The notes beneath the pieces are model-generated. The model searched no databases, was not told the origin of the DNA, and was given only the letters and a program-made list of their open reading frames with translations. From NCBI RefSeq assembly GCF_009601025.1, contig NZ_WIVE01000045.1, positions 1-33,827 of the forward strand: a stretch of DNA of 33,827 bases, in the 5' to 3' direction. This document shows positions 18,151 to 26,489 of the stretch, piece by piece (positions within the stretch are counted from its first letter, which is position 1; each line of letters starts with the position of its first letter). Position numbers and translations under genes: made by a program. The DNA is from Roseospira navarrensis (lineage in GTDB: Bacteria; Pseudomonadota; Alphaproteobacteria; Rhodospirillales; Rhodospirillaceae).

Positions 18151-19579
18151 GCGGATGACCGGGCCCGCGCCCGCCACCGCCATCAGGACCGGCCCGCATC
18201 CATTCAGCCGGTCCCGCGCCTCGGCTCTGGCCGGGGTCGCCGTCGCCATGGCGGGGGGAGTCCTGTGGGCGTCGCCGGCTCTGCCCGCCGACCCGGCGAC
18301 CGAGTTGCGCACGATCGAGGAGCGCCTGCAGGCCGAGCGTCAGGCGCAGGACGCTTTGCGCGAAAAGCGCGAGGCGCTGGCGGCCGAACTGCGGCAGGTC
18401 CGCGATCAGGTGATCGAGAGCGCCGCCGCCGTCCAGGATTCCGAGGAGAACCTGTCCCGCCTGGAGGGGCGTCTGTCCGCCCTGCGCGAGGAACGCGCCC
18501 TGGTGTCCGCCGCCCTGTCCATGCGCGACACCCAGATGACCCACGTGCTCACCGCCATCCAGCGTCTGGCGTGGCGGCCGACCGAAGCCCTGATCGTGCA
18601 GCCCGCACCGCCGGCCGACACCGTGCGCAGCGCCATCCTTCTGGGCGCGGCGATCCCGCGCATCCAGGAGAACGCCCGCGCCCTGGCCAGCGAACTGGAA
18701 ACACTGCACGGCCTGGATGCCGCCATCACCGCCCAACTGGCGGAGATCGCCGACGAGGCGGAGGCTCTGCGCGTCGCCCATGCCCGCCTGCAGGCTCTGT
18801 TCGACCGCAAGGCGGCCCTGCAACGACACACCCGGGAACAGGAGCGCGAGGCCGCGCTGCGGGTCGAGCGCCTGGGGCGCGAGGCCGACGACCTGAGGGA
18901 CCTGATCCACCGCCTGGAAGAGGAACGCAAGCGGCGCGAAGCGCTGGCCGCCCTGAAACGGGCGGAGGACGCGCGCCGTCAGGCCCAGGCCGAGGCGGAA
19001 GCGCGCCGCCGTGCGGCCGAGGCCGCCGCCGCCGCCCGCGCGGCGGAGACGGCCACCGCATCGGACGATCCGCCCGCTCCCGAGACGCCCGCCCCCGAAG
19101 CGCCCTTGACCGCCGCCGTGCCCGCCTCGACGATCACGGCCGCCAATGTCCCGCTGCCCCCGCCCGCCCCGCCCCGCACCTTCTCCACCGGCCGGGGCCT
19201 GATGCCCATGCCCGTGCGCGGCGAGGTCCTGACCCGCTACGGCGAGCCCGATCCCGTGGGCAGTTCAAGCAAGGGGGTGACCATCCGCACCCGTGATGGC
19301 GCCCAGGTCGTGGCGCCCTATGATGGCACGGTGGCCTTCGCCGGCCCGTTCCGCGGCTATGGCCTTCTCTTGATTATCGAACATACGGACGGATATCATT
19401 CGCTGCTGGCCGGTATGGAGCGGCTTGACGGGCATGTCGGTCAGGCCGTCCGCGCGGGAGAGCCGATCGGTGTCATGGGACGGGACGCCCCGTCCCTCTA
19501 CCTGGAACTCCGGCGTGATGGCCGGCCCATCAACCCCCTGCCCTGGATGGCGGCGGGAACGGACACTGGAAAGGGATGA
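18119..19579 (+). CDS. envC: EnvC-like murein hydrolase activator (degenerate LytM)
   Basis: A 486-residue exported protein. A signal segment (about 35-58, ending ALPADP) is followed by a long coiled coil (about 60-300), an alanine- and proline-rich linker, and a C-terminal M23/LytM-like domain (about 355-480). The zinc ligands of active M23 peptidases are absent: the HxxxD position reads KGVTI and the HxH position reads LYLEL. That is the pattern of EnvC-type proteins, which activate amidases instead of cutting peptidoglycan. ATG 18119 has a strong GGAGGAGGG upstream and overlaps gpmI; ATG 18155 is a weaker alternative. The stop overlaps the ctpA start. The partner amidase gene is not here. 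Confidence 0.85.
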   Translation: MVCAPGAWPDRRMTGPAPATAIRTGPHPFSRSRASALAGVAVAMAGGVLWASPALPADPATELRTIEERLQAERQAQDALREKREALAAELRQVRDQVIESAAAVQDSEENLSRLEGRLSALREERALVSAALSMRDTQMTHVLTAIQRLAWRPTEALIVQPAPPADTVRSAILLGAAIPRIQENARALASELETLHGLDAAITAQLAEIADEAEALRVAHARLQALFDRKAALQRHTREQEREAALRVERLGREADDLRDLIHRLEEERKRREALAALKRAEDARRQAQAEAEARRRAAEAAAAARAAETATASDDPPAPETPAPEAPLTAAVPASTITAANVPLPPPAPPRTFSTGRGLMPMPVRGEVLTRYGEPDPVGSSSKGVTIRTRDGAQVVAPYDGTVAFAGPFRGYGLLLIIEHTDGYHSLLAGMERLDGHVGQAVRAGEPIGVMGRDAPSLYLELRRDGRPINPLPWMAAGTDTGKG

Positions 19580-20883
19580 TGCGCAAGACCCTCCTGATAG
19601 TTGCCTCGGGCGCACTCGCCCTCATGGTGCTCGGCACCGTCTCCTTCACCCCCAACGCAGCCGCTCGGGACGACGAGACCTATCGGCTGATGGAACTTTT
19701 CGCCACCGTCTTCGAACGGGTCAAGCGTGACTACGTGGAGCAGGTGGAGGACCGCGAGCTGATGGAAGCGGCCATCAACGGCATGCTGACGTCGCTTGAT
19801 CCCCACTCCGGGTACTTGAACCGCGACCACTTCAAGGACATGCAGGTCCAGACGAAGGGCGAGTTCGGCGGCCTGGGCATCGAAGTCACCATGGAAAACG
19901 GGCTCGTCAAGGTGGTCTCGCCCATCGACGACACGCCGGCCGCCCGGGCCGGTCTGGAACCCGGCGACTTCATCACCCACCTGGACGGCGAAGCCGTCAC
20001 CGGCCTGACCCTCAACGAGGCCGTGGACCGCATGCGCGGCCGGGTGGGCACCGACATCGTGCTGACGGTGCGCCGCCAGACCGGCGAGCCGTTCGATGTC
20101 ACCATCACGCGCGATGTCATCACCATCAAGTCCGTCCGCAGCCGCGTGGAGGGCGAGGACATCGGGTATCTGCGCGTCACCTCGTTCACCGAGCAGACCG
20201 AAACCGGCCTGCGCGAAGCGGTGGACGCCCTGCAGGACGAGGCCGGAGACGATCTGAAAGGGTTTGTCCTGGACCTTCGCAACAACCCGGGTGGTCTGCT
20301 GGACCAGGCCGTGGCGGTCTCCGACGCCTTCCTGGACAAGGGCGAGATCGTCTCCACCCGCTCGCGCGACCTGGACGACACCCAGCGCTTCAACGCCCGC
20401 TCCGGCGACATGGCGGACGGGCTGCCGATGGTGGTGCTCATCAACGGCGGGTCGGCCTCGGCCTCCGAGATCGTGGCCGGCGCGCTGCAGGACCACGGGC
20501 GCGCCCTGGTCGTGGGCACGCAGAGCTTCGGCAAGGGCTCGGTCCAGACCATCGTGCCCCTGGGCGGAGACGGCGCCATGCGGATCACAACGGCGCGCTA
20601 CTACACGCCGTCGGGCCGGTCCATCCAGGCCAAGGGCATTTCGCCGGACATCGAGGTGCCGGCCGCCCGGCTGGAGCTGATGGACAACTCCCGCCGGCGC
20701 ACCGAAGCCGATCTGCGCAACGCCCTGGACGTGGACGACGAAGGCGGCGGGTCCGGCGAGCAGGCCGACGGGGACGGCGCGGACGAGAACCTGGACGGCC
20801 CGGTTGAGGATTACCAGCTCGCGCGCGCCATCGATCTGGTGCGGGGCCTGGCCCTGTACCGGGAGCGGGCCGCGCTGCAATAG
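19576..20883 (+). CDS. ctpA: S41 carboxy-terminal processing protease
   Basis: A 435-residue protease with an N-terminal signal or anchor helix (about 5-25), a PDZ domain (about 95-180, containing EFGGLGIEVTMENGLVKVVS) and the S41 catalytic domain. The Ser-Lys dyad is visible: serine in NGGSASASEIVAG (probably Ser295) and Lys320 in GTQSFGKGSVQ. These proteases trim or degrade periplasmic proteins, including murein hydrolases, which fits its place behind envC. It is one of the shorter CtpA types. The tail (about 370-420) is acidic and low in complexity. The start ATGATG overlaps the envC stop. Confidence 0.93.
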   Translation: MMRKTLLIVASGALALMVLGTVSFTPNAAARDDETYRLMELFATVFERVKRDYVEQVEDRELMEAAINGMLTSLDPHSGYLNRDHFKDMQVQTKGEFGGLGIEVTMENGLVKVVSPIDDTPAARAGLEPGDFITHLDGEAVTGLTLNEAVDRMRGRVGTDIVLTVRRQTGEPFDVTITRDVITIKSVRSRVEGEDIGYLRVTSFTEQTETGLREAVDALQDEAGDDLKGFVLDLRNNPGGLLDQAVAVSDAFLDKGEIVSTRSRDLDDTQRFNARSGDMADGLPMVVLINGGSASASEIVAGALQDHGRALVVGTQSFGKGSVQTIVPLGGDGAMRITTARYYTPSGRSIQAKGISPDIEVPAARLELMDNSRRRTEADLRNALDVDDEGGGSGEQADGDGADENLDGPVEDYQLARAIDLVRGLALYRERAALQ

Positions 20884-20920
20884 GACTGGCCGGCTGGGCT
20901 GGCGCCAAAAAACGGCGGAA

Positions 20921-21081
20921 CCGATGAGCCGGACGAGTCCGGTTCATCGGCGGTCAAAACAAACCTGACGGGCGCACACGACAAACGGGGCGCTTCATCG
21001 AAGCGCCCCGTTCCGGTCCGGTTCAGCCCTGGCATGTTCATGACCCTCGCCCGACCGGCGCCCTCCCCCGCCGGTCGGGCG
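20921..21081. terminator. Three successive hairpins between ctpA and the DUF1127 gene
   Basis: Stem 1: CCGATGAGCCGGAC (20921-20934) with GTCCGGTTCATCGG (20937-20950), one G-U pair. Stem 2: AACGGGGCGCTTC (20984-20996) with GAAGCGCCCCGTT (21000-21012), 13 perfect pairs and a three-base loop. Stem 3: CGCCCGACCGGCG (21048-21060) with CGCCGGTCGGGCG (21069-21081), 13 perfect pairs. They lie between two convergent genes and probably stop transcription from both sides. On the minus strand, stem 1 is followed after several bases by TTTTTT; otherwise T-runs are short. Confidence 0.7.
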
Positions 21082-21085
21082 ATCG

Positions 21086-21460
21086 TCAGCGCGCGCCGCC
21101 GCGGCGGCGGTAGCGTCCGGCGATGACCTCTTCGATGTCGCCGCGGGTCAGGCCGATGTCGGCCAACTGGTGGTCGTCCATCGCCCGCAGGGTGTTCGCC
21201 AGTTCCATCCGGTTCATCCAGGCGCGGACGCTGCGCGCGATCCAGCCGAACACGCTCTGGCGGTACCAATAGTCGTCGTTGGACGGATCATGCAGCTCGT
21301 CCGGCTGCCAGCGGTGCCGGGCAACCGGGTCCTTCGGTTCGGGCACGCCGCGGCTGGGCGGAGCCGACACGGACACGAACGGCGCCGTCAGCACGGTGCC
21401 GATGGCGTTGGCCTGCTGCAGGGCCAGGCCATCCCGGGAGGTGTTCTCATAGGGCCACAT
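21086..21460 (-). CDS. DUF1127 domain protein
   Basis: A 124-residue protein whose last ~50 residues match DUF1127: RMELANTLRAMDDHQLADIG, then LTRGDIEEVIAGRYRRR. Short DUF1127 proteins in alphaproteobacteria are small basic regulators, some linked to RNA or phosphate and carbon metabolism. The first 70 residues are a hydrophilic extension without similarity that I recognise. ATG 21460 has AGGAG eight bases upstream; a GTG at 21469 would overlap that site and is rejected. It is a single gene. Confidence 0.8.
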   Translation of the reverse strand: MWPYENTSRDGLALQQANAIGTVLTAPFVSVSAPPSRGVPEPKDPVARHRWQPDELHDPSNDDYWYRQSVFGWIARSVRAWMNRMELANTLRAMDDHQLADIGLTRGDIEEVIAGRYRRRGGAR

Positions 21461-21928
21461 TGCACTCACTCCTTGAGATGCGGCGGGTCGGATGTCTCGT
21501 GCCGGCGTGGGGCGCCCCGCCCTTCAGGCGGTCGCGGGGAGGCGGGCGAACGAAATCCTGTCGCACAGGTCTATAAACACGCAGAGCGGGCAACGACCCC
21601 ACGGATCGCACCCACCCGACACGAAAGAGTATGGGGGTCGCCCGACGCCCGATGCAGCGTCATTCCGGCATCGCCGCGATGCGCGCCACGCATGAGTGCA
21701 TAGGGCACTTCTGCATATCTCTAAGGCGATCCACCGAAGATGGGCCTAACGCTTAGGCAACGAAACCGCCAGCGTCCCTCACCCCCTCGCCCGGGAGCGT
21801 CGAAGACCGGACCGGCCCCCACCGCCGCATCGATCAAAACCCGCCCGCACGCTTGACCGGGCGGGTCAAACCGATCATGTGACAGAATTCGATGAGTTCG
21901 CGCCCCGGCGCCCTGGACATGAGACACG
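21461..21928. other. Intergenic region between DUF1127 and aminopeptidase P
   Basis: The 468 bp lie between divergent genes. They contain an operator-like inverted repeat, TTGACC-GGGCG-GGTCAA (21853-21869), about 60 bp before the aminopeptidase start, and a 15-base string (21858-21872) that recurs at 29659-29673. A second overlapping stem, CCCGCCCG with CGGGCGGG, encloses it. No convincing coding frame is seen. Confidence 0.4.
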
Positions 21929-24064
21929 ATGACCCACTCTTCCACGCTGGGCCGGGGCGGTCCGCCTGCCACCTCAAAGATCGCCGATGCCGCTCTGGAT
22001 CGCCTTTGCGCGCTGCTGGAACAGGCCAACCGGCCCTGCCCGGAGCGTCAGGCCCTGCGGGCCCTGATGGCCGGCATTGCGGCCACACCCTGGGGCACCG
22101 ACCACGCCTGGATGGATCTGGTCACCGTGCCCCCGCGCCCCGCCACGCTGGTCGAGGCGCTCAAGGAGTCCCGGCGCGCCCTGGAGCCACCGCCGCCCGA
22201 CCCGTCCGGGGCCCGCGATGGCAGCCGCCTGGACGCGCTGCGCCGGTCCCTGCGCAGCCACAAGGTCACCGGCATGGTCGTGCCCCGGGCCGACGCCCAT
22301 CAGGGCGAGTTCGTGGCCAGCAACGCCGAGCGCCTGGCCTGGCTGACGGGGTTCACGGGCTCGGCGGGTGTGGCTGTGGTCACGCCCCGGTGCGCGGCGC
22401 TGTTCGTGGACGGGCGCTATACCCTGCAGGCCGCCGAACAGGTGAACACCGGCCTGTGGGACATTGTTCCGCTGGCCCACACCTCGGTGAACGACTGGCT
22501 GGCGAAGACCCTGGCGCGGGGCGACAAGCTGGGATACGACCCCTGGCTTCACACGGTCAGCGAGGTGGATCGCCGCAATCGGGTGTGCGAAAAGGCCGGG
22601 GCGCAGTGCGTCCCCCTACCCGTCAACCCCATCGACACGCTGTGGCAGAACCGCCCGCCGCCGCCCTTGGGCCCGGTGATCCCGCATCCGGACATGCTGG
22701 CGGGATGGTCGAGCGCCGACAAACGCCAGCGGATCGCCCGGGACCTGCGGGACGCCGGCGCGACGGCGATGGTCATCACCGATCCCGCATCGCTGGCGTG
22801 GCTGCTGAACATCCGCGGGGCGGATGTCCCGTTTACGCCGCTGCCGCTCGGGTTCGGCATCCTGCACGGCGACGGCGCCGTGGATCTGTTCATGGACGGC
22901 CGCAAGCTGCCCCGGCCGGTGCTGGCCCAGCTCGGGCCGGACATCACGCTGCGCGCCCCGTCCGCCCTGGCGGACGCACTCGACACCCTGGGTGGACAGC
23001 GCCGCCGCGTGCTGCTGGATGCCGATGCCTGCGCTCAATGGGTGCGGGACCGGCTGTCGCGGGCGGGGGCCTCGGTGCGGCTCGGCGCCGATCCGATCGC
23101 CCTGCCCAAGGCCCGCAAGACGCCCGCCGAGCTGGAGGGCGCCCGCGCCGCCCATGTGCGGGATGGCGCTGCCCTGGTGCGGTTCCTGTGCTGGCTCGAC
23201 CAGGAGGGGCCGCGCGGCACCCAGACCGAGATGTCGGCGGTGGCGACCCTGCATGCGCTGCGGGCCGAGGCCCAGCAGTTTCGCGGCCCCAGCTTCGAGA
23301 CCATCAGCGGGGCCGGCCCGAACGGCGCCATCGTGCATTACCGGGTGACGCCGGAGACGGACCGCCGCATCGAACCGGACATGCTCTATCTGGTGGACAG
23401 CGGCGCCCAGTACCGCGACGGCACCACGGATGTGACCCGCACCGTTCCCATCGGCACGCCGACCCGGGAGCAGATCCGCCGGTTCACGCAGGTGCTGAAG
23501 GGACACATCGCCCTGGCCACCGTCACCTTCCCGCGCGGCACCACGGGCTCGCACCTGGACACCCTGGCCCGGGTGGCGCTGTGGGCCGACGGCGTGGACT
23601 TCGAGCACGGCACCGGCCACGGCGTCGGCAGTTACCTGGGGGTGCACGAGGGGCCGCAGCGGATCTCCCGCCGCCCGTCCAGCGTCGCCCTGGACCCGGG
23701 CATGATCGTCTCCAACGAGCCCGGGTACTACAAGACGGGCGCGTTCGGCATCCGGATCGAGAATCTGGTGGCCGTCGCCCCCGTGACCGAGCCGCCGGCG
23801 GGCGCCGAAATCCCCCTGCTGCGGTTCGAGACCCTGACGCTGGCGCCCATCGACCGGCGGCTGATCGATGTCGCGGCCCTCACCGTGGCCGAACGCACGT
23901 GGCTGGACGCCTATCACGCCCGCGTGTTGCGGGAGATCGGCCCCCTGGTGGACGACGACACCCGCGCGTGGCTGGCACAGGCCACGGCCCCGCTGGCGCC
24001 GGAGACGGCGGACGGGACAGGCCCTGAGGCCACGCCGCCCGCCGTCCCGTCCGCGTCCTCCTGA
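21929..24064 (+). CDS. pepP: Xaa-Pro aminopeptidase (M24B), N-terminally extended
   Basis: A 711-residue enzyme that removes N-terminal residues before proline. Two creatinase-like N domains (about 100-230 and 235-400) are followed by the M24 pita-bread domain (about 405-630). The metal ligands are visible in order: DSGAQYRDGTTDVTRT (two aspartates), GTGHGVG (histidine), SNEPGYYK (glutamate) and IRIENLV (glutamate). A C-terminal M24-associated domain follows, with a Pro/Ala-rich tail. Typical three-domain enzymes have about 600 residues; the extra ~98 at the start (with AALDRLCALLEQANRPCPER) look coding and helical but match no domain I recognise. A start inside would be possible, but the composition argues for the long form. 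Confidence 0.87.
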   Translation: MTHSSTLGRGGPPATSKIADAALDRLCALLEQANRPCPERQALRALMAGIAATPWGTDHAWMDLVTVPPRPATLVEALKESRRALEPPPPDPSGARDGSRLDALRRSLRSHKVTGMVVPRADAHQGEFVASNAERLAWLTGFTGSAGVAVVTPRCAALFVDGRYTLQAAEQVNTGLWDIVPLAHTSVNDWLAKTLARGDKLGYDPWLHTVSEVDRRNRVCEKAGAQCVPLPVNPIDTLWQNRPPPPLGPVIPHPDMLAGWSSADKRQRIARDLRDAGATAMVITDPASLAWLLNIRGADVPFTPLPLGFGILHGDGAVDLFMDGRKLPRPVLAQLGPDITLRAPSALADALDTLGGQRRRVLLDADACAQWVRDRLSRAGASVRLGADPIALPKARKTPAELEGARAAHVRDGAALVRFLCWLDQEGPRGTQTEMSAVATLHALRAEAQQFRGPSFETISGAGPNGAIVHYRVTPETDRRIEPDMLYLVDSGAQYRDGTTDVTRTVPIGTPTREQIRRFTQVLKGHIALATVTFPRGTTGSHLDTLARVALWADGVDFEHGTGHGVGSYLGVHEGPQRISRRPSSVALDPGMIVSNEPGYYKTGAFGIRIENLVAVAPVTEPPAGAEIPLLRFETLTLAPIDRRLIDVAALTVAERTWLDAYHARVLREIGPLVDDDTRAWLAQATAPLAPETADGTGPEATPPAVPSASS

Positions 24065-24074
24065 CGCGACGGGG

Positions 24075-24920
24075 TTACTGGGTGCGCGCCCCCGGACCGG
24101 CCGGACTCACCCCGGCACGGGTCAGGGTGTCGAGCCACACCGGATCATCCGGCGCATGGGCGGCGGGTCGCACGGCGCTGAGACCGCTCAGCCCCAGGCG
24201 CTGCTCGCGGAAGTCGCGCCGCGTCGTGCTCAGCAGGCAGGCCGTCTCGGGCAGCGTGCACAGGGGGGCCGCCAGCATGAAGCCCAGTTCGGCCGTGCTG
24301 TGCCAGTACTTGTGGAAGGCGAACTTCCGCAGCAGGTCCATCATGCTGAACCCGATGAGGTAGTCCGGATCCCACAGGCCCACGCCGATCAGCTTGGCAA
24401 GCTGCGAGACCGTCTCGGCCAGGCCCTGCCCGGACTCCGCCTTGGCGGTCCAGACCCCGACCGAGCACATCACCAGCCCGGAAATGGCGCGGGCGGACGG
24501 GGCATCCACCCGACACCACGTGCCCTCGGGGACCAGCGCCGGGTCGTCGTAGAAGAAGCGGAGGCTCTCCATCTCCTCCCGCAGGCTGGTGGGCACGGGC
24601 CGCAGCCGCACGGCCGTCGTCGCCACGATGTGGCCGTCCCGCCAGCAGCCCACCCAGAAGGCGGTGCCGTCCTCCAGCGACGACTGACACGCGGGATCGA
24701 CCAGGGGCATGCGCTGGTTGGTTTCCCCCGCCTGGGCCGGCGCCTCGACCAGCGGCCAGAAGTCGCGGCTGACGCCGATCTCAAGGCCCAGGGACTGAAG
24801 CCGGACGGCGCGGCGGACGATCTCGCGCGTCACCCGCCGCTGCACCTCGCGTTCCCGACCGAACCCATCCTCCAGGAACGTCGGCACCGGAATTGCGCTG
24901 TTATGTGTGTGCTGAGTCAT
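24075..24920 (-). CDS. Unrecognised protein, possibly GNAT-fold
   Basis: A 281-residue protein I cannot assign. A central stretch, VGCWRDGHIVATTAVRLRPV (about 90-109), then a variable loop, FFYDDP, and SGQGLAETVSQLAKLIGVGL with GFSMMDLLRKFAFHKYW (about 163-206), is arranged like the strands and helix of an N-acyltransferase, but the usual R/Q-x-x-G-x-G/A motif is not clear. No signal peptide or membrane helix. The start ATG 24920 has GAGGTG upstream and lies inside the end of the HTH/PAS-like gene (20-bp overlap), so the pair is co-translated. A LuxI-type synthase was considered and rejected for lack of its conserved residues. Confidence 0.55.
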   Translation of the reverse strand: MTQHTHNSAIPVPTFLEDGFGREREVQRRVTREIVRRAVRLQSLGLEIGVSRDFWPLVEAPAQAGETNQRMPLVDPACQSSLEDGTAFWVGCWRDGHIVATTAVRLRPVPTSLREEMESLRFFYDDPALVPEGTWCRVDAPSARAISGLVMCSVGVWTAKAESGQGLAETVSQLAKLIGVGLWDPDYLIGFSMMDLLRKFAFHKYWHSTAELGFMLAAPLCTLPETACLLSTTRRDFREQRLGLSGLSAVRPAAHAPDDPVWLDTLTRAGVSPAGPGARTQ

Positions 24921-26175
24921 TGGACACCTCTGTGTTGCGTGCATCGGAAAACCCGATGATGGCCACCACCTTGCGACCGCGCGGGTCGAAGATGGGGTAG
25001 CTTACGCGCCGGTATGAACGCTGACGCGTAACACGCACGAGATGTACCACTGGCGCCCGCTCCCGGGCCGCCAAAGCGTAGTGCGACGCCACCATGGCGC
25101 CGAAGCCGCTGGAGGGCTGTATTTCCAGCAGGTCATGGCCGGTGATCCGCTCGCGGGTCATCCCCACGGGGAGCCGGAGTTTGGGACCGACATAGGCGAC
25201 TCGGAATCTCTGGTCCTGCACGCCGAACACGCCGCCCATGTCGAACAGGGCGGATTGCTCCACCCGCTGGATCAGGTCGGAGTCCACGATGCCACCGGAT
25301 TCTTTCCAGATCCGCATGAACGCCCGTCCGCTCTGCGGGATCTCGTCGAGGGACCGGCGCTCCGAGCCCGGGCTCATCCCATCGAACCGCACGGTCTGCG
25401 ACGCGCCGGCATCGGCCGCCGAACAGAACGCCTGAATCTGGCGAATGCGCTCCAGTTCGGTCGCGAGCTGATACAGGTTGGCGCAGGGGAAATCGACCCA
25501 GTCGGTGATGAACACCCGCAGCACCGCGCCGGCGCGGGGCAGTTCGCGTTCCAGAACGTCGATCAGAGCTTCGCACGCACCCGCCGCGACCGACAGGGCA
25601 TCGCACCGCACGATCAGCGGCTGGTCGTCCCCGTCCTCTTCCTCGATCAGCACCCAGCCGCGTGTCCGCAGGACATGATCCACCGCGGGCGTGCGCAGGG
25701 CGCTGTCCAGATCGACGAACGACAGCGCCGCCTCTTCCGGACAGTCCGCCGACGGTGAAACCTGTCCGGTCTCGGTGACCAGCCGATATCGCCGCACCGG
25801 GCCCGTCAGCGCCCGGATGACGACACCGGGATCGGTCTGCACGGGCGCGCGGGCGGCCATGAACGACAGTTCCGCCGACGCCAGTCGGCGCCGTTGCACG
25901 GCGACCCCCAGTTCCCGGGCCCACGGCTCGTCGCCGCAGACCTCGACCATGAACGCGGACGGATCCCGGGCGGCCCGCGCCACCAGACACAGGTTGGCGA
26001 CGGTCGGGCGGCCGCCATTCTTGAACCAGGACTTGACCGTCGTTGGATTAATTCCCTCCCGCGACAATTTATGCGCGGCAACATTGCCGGACCCGAACTC
26101 CCGCTTGATGGCGGCCTGCCATCGCGCCGTAAAAGTTTTGTCCCAATCGGGGATATCATTGTCAGGACTGTGCAT
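24901..26175 (-). CDS. HTH regulator with C-terminal PAS-like domain
   Basis: A 424-residue protein. Residues 31-80 look like an XRE/lambda-repressor-type helix-turn-helix (AAHKLSREGINPTTVKSWFK, then TVANLCLVARAARDP). The middle (about 145-255) is a domain I do not recognise. Residues about 285-410 resemble a PAS_5-type domain of alphaproteobacteria (FRVAYVGPKLRLPVGM, GHDLLEI, YRRVSYPIFDPRGRKVVAII), which may sense a ligand or redox state. The start ATG 26175 is divergent from the gene at 26259. It probably regulates itself and its overlapping partner; that is inference. Confidence 0.65.
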   Translation of the reverse strand: MHSPDNDIPDWDKTFTARWQAAIKREFGSGNVAAHKLSREGINPTTVKSWFKNGGRPTVANLCLVARAARDPSAFMVEVCGDEPWARELGVAVQRRRLASAELSFMAARAPVQTDPGVVIRALTGPVRRYRLVTETGQVSPSADCPEEAALSFVDLDSALRTPAVDHVLRTRGWVLIEEEDGDDQPLIVRCDALSVAAGACEALIDVLERELPRAGAVLRVFITDWVDFPCANLYQLATELERIRQIQAFCSAADAGASQTVRFDGMSPGSERRSLDEIPQSGRAFMRIWKESGGIVDSDLIQRVEQSALFDMGGVFGVQDQRFRVAYVGPKLRLPVGMTRERITGHDLLEIQPSSGFGAMVASHYALAARERAPVVHLVRVTRQRSYRRVSYPIFDPRGRKVVAIIGFSDARNTEVSNDSAHT

Positions 26176-26258
26176 TCTATTTTTCGCCCGAGCAGTACAG
26201 AGGCGATCCCGTCCCGACAACGAGACCGAACGCCCCGGGGGGGGCAGAGAGGGTGTCC

Positions 26259-26489
26259 ATGTTGAACGACCGAACCATCGACCAGGAACTCGGCAACAGG
26301 ATCGGTGATTTGCTGTTCGAGGCCATTCGCCTTCAGGACAGCGCGCGCCGCAGCGGCGACACCGAAACATCCGAACGGATCGCCGCCTTTATCGCCGCCG
26401 TGTCCGCGGCCGAGAGCGCCTGCCTGCGCACCGACGAGAGCGGCGGCGCCCTGATGATGTCGAGACTCGACGAATCGCGGGTGCACTGA
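26259..26489 (+). CDS. Small hypothetical helical protein
   Basis: A 76-residue acidic protein, starting MLNDRTIDQELGNRIGDLLF and predicted to be helical throughout (EAIRLQDSARRSGDTET, RIAAFIAAVSAAESA). No domain recognised, no signal peptide. A Shine-Dalgarno GAGAGGG precedes the ATG. It is divergent from the HTH/PAS-like gene, with only 83 bp between the starts, so the two may share an operator. Confidence 0.5.
   Translation: MLNDRTIDQELGNRIGDLLFEAIRLQDSARRSGDTETSERIAAFIAAVSAAESACLRTDESGGALMMSRLDESRVH

Noticed and set aside
18119-19579. Active M23 endopeptidase
   Set aside because: The zinc-binding HxxxD and HxH residues are absent, which fits an EnvC-type activator.
21892-24027. A second 711-codon plus frame over aminopeptidase P
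   Set aside because: It is a Gly/Arg/Pro-rich shadow frame. The M24 motifs are in the frame starting at 21929.
24075-24920. LuxI-type acyl-homoserine-lactone synthase
   Set aside because: The conserved R, F, W, E, D and R residues of LuxI are not in place; only a weak GNAT-like arrangement is seen.
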